Origin: CAYURR01 sp964446745
GTDB taxonomy: Bacteria; Bacillota; Clostridia; Lachnospirales; WQUN01
DNA: 11,377 bases
Assembly: GCA_964446745.1 (NCBI GenBank)
Contig: CAYURR010000097.1
Coordinates: 1 to 11,377, forward strand
Reading direction: 5' to 3'
The stretch's first letter is position 1. Each line of letters opens with the position of its first letter. The notes below the pieces were generated by a model. The model saw nothing but the letters and a program-made list of their open reading frames with translations. It made no database searches and was not told the DNA's origin. Positions 6,177 through 11,377 of this stretch are shown here, one piece after another. A program made the position numbers and the translations under genes.

Positions 6177-8333
6177 ATGCTAACAAATTTTAAAATAGAA
6201 ACAAGACTAAAGATGGCTTTTTCAGTTGTCTATGGTTTTGCAATCGTAATAGTGCTCATCTCCATTTTTGCTATGCGTAATATAGCCCAGACTAATGAGG
6301 AGTCTATTAAAACGATTACGGAACCGTTGGTTTTAATCGGCCAAATCGCAAACAGTATGGAAAGGCTTAGTAACAACGATAAAGATACCACCCGATTCTC
6401 GGAAGAGGTTTTGTGTCTTAACGAAAAACTTGAAAATGTAAAAGCAATATATTCGGAACGTAATATGAAACAAACTGAAGCCTACATAATATTAGCGAAT
6501 CTGAGTGATTCATTTAATGATTATTCTAAATCCGTAATCAACAAAGAAGATAAATTCGTCATATTAAAAAAAAGTGAGAAAACCTCAGAGTTGATAGATA
6601 AAATGCTCATTGATTTAAATGAACATTCAACACAGAATAACATGGAAAACCGCTCTCGTAAAAATATTGCTACTCTTTTGTTTATTCTATTTATTTTGGT
6701 TGGATTACAGCTGACTATACTCATATACCGCTCACTCTCAAGAGGTATATTAATGCCATTAGACGAAATAGCTGATACGGCAAAAGAGATCGCAAAGGGA
6801 AATCTTGCTGTACGCATCAAATATCAATCTACAAACAGCGTTGGCAGATTGGCAAATAATCTTACGCAGGTAGTAAATACACTTTGCGACTTGATTCTTG
6901 ATATAGATAATCTCGTCAAGCTCCAAAACGAGGGTATTATGTCCGCAAGGATAGACAGCGAAAAATATACAGGAGCATTTTCATCGATAACAAAGGGTAT
7001 AAATGAAATGGTTGTATCCTATGTTGATATGACAAACGAGGTCATTGAGTGTGCACAGAATTTTGAACAAGGAAATTTTAATATTCAAATACCTACATAT
7101 AAAAACGATAAAGAACGAGCCAGTGTAGCATTTAATAATCTGAGTAGTAACCTTAAAAACATTAGCGAGGATATTAACAGCTTGGTAGATTCGGCTGCTC
7201 ACGGCAATCTGTCAGCGCGTGTGGATGATAAAAAGTATGACGGTGACTGGGCTCTGATTATCGCAACGTTGAATAATCTTCTTAATGTCATCATTGCGCC
7301 TATACGTGAGGCATCTGTTGTTCTGTCTGAGATATCAAAGGGAAATTTAAGTATATCCGTAACCGGAAGCTTTGAGGGGGATTTTTCTATCATCAAGGAC
7401 TCCCTTAACGGTACCATATCCTTTTTAAAATCCTATATTTCAGAGGTCTCGGATGTTTTAAACAAGGTTGCCGCTAACGATCTCAGTGTGTCCATAGACA
7501 GGGATTATGTGGGTGACTTTAGGGAAATTAAGCAGTCGATCAATATGATTATCGAAAAGCTAAACATTGTAATGCGCGATATAACAAATATGTCACGACG
7601 TATTTCTGCGGGTTCGGAACAGATCATGACTTCAAGTGAATCCCTTTCCGATGCATCAGTCAATCAAGCCTCCTCCGTCAGTATTCTGACAAATATGATA
7701 AGTAATATTAACGGCAAGCTTGCGCTGACGTCTTCAAAAGCCCAAAGTGCTGTAGATTACGCAGGATATGCCCAGGAAAATGCAATGAATGTAGACTTGA
7801 AAATGAAAGAAATGGTAGAGGCTATCGAAGAAATCAGAAAGGCGTCCACGGATATACACAATGTAATCAAGACTATCGAGGACATAGCTTTCCAAACCAA
7901 TATATTATCCTTAAATGCTTCGATAGAGGCTGCCAGAGCAGGCGAGAGCGGCAAAGGCTTTGCTATTGTGGCCGATGAGGTAAGACGATTGGCAGGTAAA
8001 AGCCGTGAAGCTGTGGATACCACTACGGGTCTTATCGAGGCCTCGTCATCCAAGGTTGCACAAGGTGTAAGGATATCGGACGAGACAGCTAAAATCTTAA
8101 CAAACATCGTAACTGATATATCTAATATCAAGGAGACTGCAACGGAGATAAGCCATTATGCCAGCGATCAAGTAAACGACATGGGAAAAATCAGTGTCGA
8201 TGTTGAAAACATATCAAGGCTTACAACGGAAAACCTGGCTATATCCGAGGAGAGTGCCGCTTGCGCAACGGAATTTTCATCCGAGGCAGATGTATTAAGA
8301 GAAACTGCTGAAACATTTATATTGAAAGGATGA
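6177..8333 (+). CDS. Methyl-accepting chemotaxis protein with a poly-HAMP array
   Basis: This is a membrane chemoreceptor that should control a CheA-CheW complex. The first membrane helix spans about 14-33, an extracellular sensor of roughly 130 mostly helical residues runs to about 163, and the second membrane helix is at about 164-184. A canonical HAMP (about 185-240) is followed by further HAMP-like units with a recurring GNL-type motif at about 208, 253, 299, 343, 389 and 433, a period of 44-46 residues. The coiled-coil signalling domain occupies about 470-718. Its conserved tip is at about 566-592 (IEDIAFQTNILSLNASIEA and following), continuing through FAIVADEVRRLAGKS. No C-terminal CheR/CheB-docking pentapeptide is present; the protein ends TAETFILKG. 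GAGGTG at 6164-6169 precedes the ATG by seven bases. feoA follows after seven bases. No PAS or Cache signature was recognised in the sensor, so the ligand is unknown. Confidence 0.95.
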   Translation: MLTNFKIETRLKMAFSVVYGFAIVIVLISIFAMRNIAQTNEESIKTITEPLVLIGQIANSMERLSNNDKDTTRFSEEVLCLNEKLENVKAIYSERNMKQTEAYIILANLSDSFNDYSKSVINKEDKFVILKKSEKTSELIDKMLIDLNEHSTQNNMENRSRKNIATLLFILFILVGLQLTILIYRSLSRGILMPLDEIADTAKEIAKGNLAVRIKYQSTNSVGRLANNLTQVVNTLCDLILDIDNLVKLQNEGIMSARIDSEKYTGAFSSITKGINEMVVSYVDMTNEVIECAQNFEQGNFNIQIPTYKNDKERASVAFNNLSSNLKNISEDINSLVDSAAHGNLSARVDDKKYDGDWALIIATLNNLLNVIIAPIREASVVLSEISKGNLSISVTGSFEGDFSIIKDSLNGTISFLKSYISEVSDVLNKVAANDLSVSIDRDYVGDFREIKQSINMIIEKLNIVMRDITNMSRRISAGSEQIMTSSESLSDASVNQASSVSILTNMISNINGKLALTSSKAQSAVDYAGYAQENAMNVDLKMKEMVEAIEEIRKASTDIHNVIKTIEDIAFQTNILSLNASIEAARAGESGKGFAIVADEVRRLAGKSREAVDTTTGLIEASSSKVAQGVRISDETAKILTNIVTDISNIKETATEISHYASDQVNDMGKISVDVENISRLTTENLAISEESAACATEFSSEADVLRETAETFILKG

Positions 8334-8340
8334 GGTTTTA

Positions 8341-8571
8341 ATGGAACAGGTGTTGGCTGACCTAAATGAATCTGAGAGTGGTATTATTTCAACAATAGAT
8401 ATTTCAGGTATTAGCAGAAAGATATTAATGGATATAGGTTTAGTAGAGGGAACCAAAATCACTGTAAAAAAGAAGGCCCCGTTTAACGGCTCACTTAACA
8501 TTATTGCGGGCGGTGGCAATCTGAGCATACGCCGCCAGGACGCCCAGAAAATTTTCGTAACGAAGGAGTAG
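8341..8571 (+). CDS. feoA: FeoA, ferrous iron transport accessory protein
   Basis: This is a small 76-aa cytosolic SH3-like protein that assists FeoB in Fe2+ uptake. Family features are the ISRKILMDIGLVEGTKITVK segment (about 26-45), a central GS-N-IAGGGN turn, and the final LSIRRQDAQKIFV strand. Its length is typical. The ribosome site (AAAGGATGAGG, 8325-8335) overlaps the last codons and TGA stop of the chemoreceptor gene seven bases upstream, implying translational coupling. feoB starts four bases after its stop. Confidence 0.93.
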   Translation: MEQVLADLNESESGIISTIDISGISRKILMDIGLVEGTKITVKKKAPFNGSLNIIAGGGNLSIRRQDAQKIFVTKE

Positions 8572-8575
8572 TTGT

Positions 8576-10564
8576 ATGCGCTTTCTTTTGGTTGGTAATC
8601 CAAATTGCGGTAAGACAACCGTGTTCAACAAACTAACGAAAAGCAATGCAAGGGTTGGGAACTGGGCCGGTGTAACCGTTGAAAAGAAAATCGGTGAATA
8701 TAGAGATATTAATGACAGAATTGAAATCGTGGATCTTCCCGGTATTTATTCTCTTTCGCCATGTAAAGAGGACGAGATTATAGCAAGAAATGCAATATTA
8801 AAGGGTGGCGCGGATGTACTCATCAATGTCATAGATGCTACAAACTTGGAGCGTAGCTTGTATTTGACAACTCAGCTAATGGAGCTATCCATACCTGTTG
8901 TACTGGCATTAAACATGATGGATGAGATAAAGGAATCTGATACAAAGATAGACATCGACGCGATCAGCAAGGCCTTGTCTTTACCTATAGTGCCGATCAA
9001 AGCCAAGGAAGGAGAGGGATTGGATAATTTAATGTCTGATGCAAAAAGGGCAACGGAAACATTTGCTCCCAAAAGTGTATTATCCAATACAGATTTGGCT
9101 AACCCCATTTTGTCCATAGAAAAGCTGCTCTCTAAAATAACTCAAAACAACGTGCTCTTCACAACCATCAAGCTGATGGAGGACGATGCTCTTGTAAAAC
9201 AGGAGTTATACTTGGCACCGACGCTTGAGACCGACATAAACCGAGTGCTCAAGGATCAACGGAGAAATCTGTCCGACACCATCATTCAATACCGTCACAA
9301 ATTTGTCAGGGAGCTTATTGCGGATACATACAAAAAAGGAAACGCTTCGAAAGAAGAAATGCGCACAGAAAAGTACGACAACATCATTTTACATAAAATA
9401 TTCGCTGTTCCATTGTTCTTACTTACCATGTTTATCATCTTCCAGATAACCTTTGGACCTGTCGGTAAAACGCTTTCCGATTGGATAGATGTCGCTTTTG
9501 TAGACTATATCAACCCGGCCGTGGCTATATGGTTATCCGATATGGGTGTTTCTGAATGGCTCTGTAGCCTGATTTGTGACGGTGTTTTGACCGGTATCGG
9601 TACCGTGCTGACTTTTATGCCGCAAGTGGTATTGTTGTTCTTGTTCCTTTCGCTGTTAGATGATATCGGTTATACGGCCAGAACGGCTTTTATAATGGAA
9701 GCGCTGCTGAACAAGATAGGTCTGACCGGGCAATCATTCATACCAATGCTGATGGGCTTCGGGTGCAGCGTTCCGGCCATAATGGCTTCGCGCTCGCTTC
9801 AAAGTGAAAAGGATCGCAGGCTTACCATTATGATTACGCCGTTTATGTCATGCTCGGCAAGGCTCCCGGTTTATGCTGTGTTTGCCGGTGCGATTTTTGC
9901 AAAACTAAGCGGTGTGGTGGTTTTTTCATTGTATTTGCTCGGTATCATTGTATCTATTATAAGCGGTCTAATACTGAGCAAAACAGTCTTTCGAAAGGAT
10001 TCTGAAACAAGCGTTTTTGAAATGCCGAAGTACAGAAGCCCTTCTTTTCGGAGCATATTGTTTAGAGTGCTAAACAAGAGTAAAGATTTTATTCAGCGAG
10101 CCGGAACTATTATGTTTATGGCATCGGTTATCATTTGGTTTTTCCAGACGTTTGACATCTATTTTGAGTTTGTAGCGGATAATTCAACGAGCATGTTTGC
10201 CGATGTGGGACGTTTTATTGCCCCGATATTTACGCCCCTTGGCTTTGGCAACTGGCAGGCTTCTGTTGCGCTATTGACCGGTGTCATAGCAAAAGAGGCC
10301 GTTGTTGCTACGTTGGCTATTCTATATAAAGCCCCGAGCGATGCTTCGTTGTTTGTGGCTGTTGCTCAAAGCTTTACACCTCTTACTGCTTATGCATATC
10401 TGGTTTTCGTATTACTCTATACCCCTTGCCTCTCTGCCATTTCAGTCATGGCACGAGAATTAAATTCTGTGAAATGGACCATTGTTTCGATATTGACACA
10501 GACATTTATAGCCTGGATTGTATCACTTTTAATTTTTCAGATAGGATCGTTGTTTTTGCAATAA
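8576..10564 (+). CDS. feoB: FeoB, ferrous iron transporter with GTPase domain
   Basis: This is the membrane Fe2+ importer with a cytosolic G-protein domain. G1 is GNPNCGKTT at 7-15, G2 includes Thr34 in AGVTVEKK, G3 is DLPG at 53-56, and G4 is NMMD at 113-116. A G5-like loop lies near 141-146 (IKAKEG, with Lys where many members have Ser). A helical spacer at about 170-265 follows, and the membrane region from about 270 to the end carries the two gate motifs GFGCSVPA (394-401) and PFMSCSARLPVY (422-433). IAKEAVV (571-577) and YTPC (615-618) are also conserved. At 662 aa it lacks the cytosolic C-terminal tail of the E. coli protein. GAAGGAG at 8562-8568 within feoA sets the ATG at 8576. No feoC follows. 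Confidence 0.97.
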   Translation: MRFLLVGNPNCGKTTVFNKLTKSNARVGNWAGVTVEKKIGEYRDINDRIEIVDLPGIYSLSPCKEDEIIARNAILKGGADVLINVIDATNLERSLYLTTQLMELSIPVVLALNMMDEIKESDTKIDIDAISKALSLPIVPIKAKEGEGLDNLMSDAKRATETFAPKSVLSNTDLANPILSIEKLLSKITQNNVLFTTIKLMEDDALVKQELYLAPTLETDINRVLKDQRRNLSDTIIQYRHKFVRELIADTYKKGNASKEEMRTEKYDNIILHKIFAVPLFLLTMFIIFQITFGPVGKTLSDWIDVAFVDYINPAVAIWLSDMGVSEWLCSLICDGVLTGIGTVLTFMPQVVLLFLFLSLLDDIGYTARTAFIMEALLNKIGLTGQSFIPMLMGFGCSVPAIMASRSLQSEKDRRLTIMITPFMSCSARLPVYAVFAGAIFAKLSGVVVFSLYLLGIIVSIISGLILSKTVFRKDSETSVFEMPKYRSPSFRSILFRVLNKSKDFIQRAGTIMFMASVIIWFFQTFDIYFEFVADNSTSMFADVGRFIAPIFTPLGFGNWQASVALLTGVIAKEAVVATLAILYKAPSDASLFVAVAQSFTPLTAYAYLVFVLLYTPCLSAISVMARELNSVKWTIVSILTQTFIAWIVSLLIFQIGSLFLQ

Positions 10565-10592
10565 AGCTATTGCTTATACCGAGCGCAGAACA

Positions 10593-10624
10593 AAAACCCC
10601 GGGCATCTTTGGGGTTTTCGTTTT
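10593..10624 (+). terminator. Intrinsic terminator after feoB
   Basis: AAAACCCC at 10593-10600 pairs with GGGGTTTT at 10611-10618 around a 10-base loop, followed by CGTTTT. The position, 28 bases after the feoB stop, fits the end of the MCP-feoAB transcript. The stem is shorter than the others in the window, so termination may be partial. Confidence 0.75.
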
Positions 10625-10637
10625 GTGGTGCACTGCC

Positions 10638-11053
10638 GATAGAGTAATGATAAGCTGTGTAAAATATCTTGAAAGTAAGCTCAAACTCAAAGTTAATCGG
10701 GAGAAAAGTAAAACAGGAAGTCTGTTGACTTTGAAGTTCCTGGGGTTTTCGCTGTACAAAGTGGCGAAGAAAACAGGGATACGTCCAGATGAAAAGTCGG
10801 TTAGCAGGTTGAAAGAAAAGATACGCAGTATAATCAAGGGTAACAGAGGTAGAAATATTACGGTCATTCTACACGAATTAAAACATTTACAACGGGATGG
10901 CTGGGATATTACGGTGTTGCTGACATGACCAGTAAGATAAACGAGTTGAATCAGTGGACAAGACGGCGAATACGGCAATGCCTGTGGAAGCAATGGAAGA
11001 AGATAACAAACAAGCACGATAATCTCGTTAAACTCGGTATCCCACTAAGTTAG
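10638..11053 (+). pseudogene. Group II intron reverse transcriptase/maturase remnant (LtrA type)
   Basis: The first part reads DRVMISCVKYLESKLKLKVN, then REKSKTGSLLTLKFLGFSLY, matching the end of the RT domain of LtrA-type proteins, and continues into the maturase (domain X) region. Near 10896 the frame breaks: the expected RGWLGYYG sequence is recovered by adding one G to the CGGGATGG stretch. After that the next frame reads LGYYGVADMTSKINELNQW and then RRRIRQCLWKQWKK, and on to LVKLGIPLS with TAG at 11051-11053. The N-terminal RT part with the YADD catalytic motif is absent, as is the usual C-terminal extension after LGIP. No recognisable intron domain V follows. It is a dead fragment truncated at both ends. 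The left boundary is approximate; homology fades before 10638. Confidence 0.88.
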
Positions 11054-11067
11054 AATTACGTCACAGC

Positions 11068-11093
11068 GACAGGGTGATGGCGTCACCTCTGTC
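11068..11093. repeat. Bulged hairpin just after the maturase remnant
   Basis: Positions 11068-11077 (GACAGGGTGA) pair with 11083-11093 in ten base pairs with one bulged T (11088) and a five-base loop. No T tract follows, so it is not an intrinsic terminator. It could be a residue of the intron RNA or of another element's end; it does not match the intron domain V consensus I know. Confidence 0.4.
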
Positions 11094-11145
11094 TGAGCTT
11101 GGTTTCGTTTACTGTTGTTAGAACGCAAATTAATTGCAAAGGCAT

Positions 11146-11174
11146 CAAAAAAGCATCTCCAAATTTGGAGATGC
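11146..11174 (-). terminator. Perfect palindrome with T tract, minus-strand terminator
   Basis: Positions 11153-11174 are a perfect 22-base palindrome (half GCATCTCCAAA), preceded on the plus strand by AAAAAA at 11147-11152. Read on the minus strand it is a GC-capped hairpin followed by six T residues, the standard terminator form. It lies 57 bases past the stop codon of the partial minus-strand gene at 11232. Confidence 0.8.
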
Positions 11175-11231
11175 CATAAGGCAAAGCCTACAGGCTCTGC
11201 ATAGCTTACTGTATGGGATTATCTGGTTTAT

Positions 11232-11375
11232 TCAGAATAAGGAATATTCTGATATTAATTTATTGCATAAGGCTGTAAGAAGATTGACATTATTCCATTT
11301 ACTTTCTAATAACTGATCATGTACATAATAAGCACGATTGAAGTCATCCAGAGAAATTTCCCCTTTGCTAAGAGC
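11232..11375 (-). CDS. C-terminal part of an unidentified minus-strand gene
   Basis: On the minus strand a frame is open from the window edge for 47 codons and ends with TGA (complement of 11232-11234). It begins ALSKGEISLDDFNRAYYVHD and ends CNKLISEYSLF. The composition is that of a folded soluble protein with amphipathic helices. The terminator at 11146-11174 on the same strand supports it as a real gene end. The start and most of the gene lie beyond the window. I do not recognise the family, so no function is offered. An opposing plus-strand frame at 11134-11316 is treated as its shadow. Confidence 0.6.
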   Translation of the reverse strand, partial: ALSKGEISLDDFNRAYYVHDQLLESKWNNVNLLTALCNKLISEYSLF

Positions 11376-11377
11376 AT

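Noticed and set aside
10574..11017. Minus-strand open frame of 147 codons opposite the maturase remnant
   Set aside because: The plus strand here has clear LtrA-type homology in two frames; the minus frame is a shadow rich in Leu/Ser/Pro with no ribosome site.
11054..11140. Intact group II intron 3' end (domains V and VI)
   Set aside because: The conserved domain V pattern with its GAAA-type loop is not present; the hairpin found has the wrong size and sequence.

Overview
The window looks like a chromosomal segment of a low- to mid-GC Firmicute, most likely a clostridium and plausibly a Lachnospiraceae member. That placement is inferred from several features: strong purine-rich ribosome binding sites, vegetative (sigma-A type) promoters, U-tailed intrinsic terminators, a lipoprotein sugar-binding protein with an LplB/LplC-type permease pair, and a stand-alone small protein resembling uncharacterised clostridial families. 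No rRNA, tRNA, CRISPR array or complete mobile element is visible.

Layout. (1) Positions 1-50 may hold the last codons of an upstream gene. (2) 135-665 is a monocistronic gene of unknown function with its own promoter and a very strong terminator (698-751). (3) 790-4488 is a complete carbohydrate-uptake operon: a consensus promoter, two permeases and one solute-binding lipoprotein, closed by a long hairpin that also serves the convergent gene. No ATPase is encoded, as is common for this family, so a shared ATPase elsewhere is expected. (4) 4487-5995, minus strand, encodes a cytosolic M32 metallocarboxypeptidase. (5) 6094-10624 is the most interesting unit: a near-consensus promoter, a chemoreceptor with a stack of about six HAMP-like units, then feoA and feoB packed with gaps of 7 and 4 bases. 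Ferrous-iron uptake is thus apparently co-transcribed, and probably translationally coupled, with a chemotaxis receptor. (6) 10638-11053 is a decayed group II intron reverse transcriptase/maturase, truncated at both ends and carrying a one-base frameshift. (7) 11054-11377 holds a bulged hairpin, a perfect palindrome acting as a minus-strand terminator, and the C-terminal end of an unidentified minus-strand gene running off the window.

How the genes work together. The sugar operon captures an oligosaccharide at the cell surface and imports it. The peptidase would recycle peptides in the cytosol. The MCP-feoAB operon links Fe2+ import to a membrane receptor that may report on iron or redox state, or on a signal met under the same conditions. 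That link is inferred from gene order, not proved. The right end looks like a zone of past insertion and decay.
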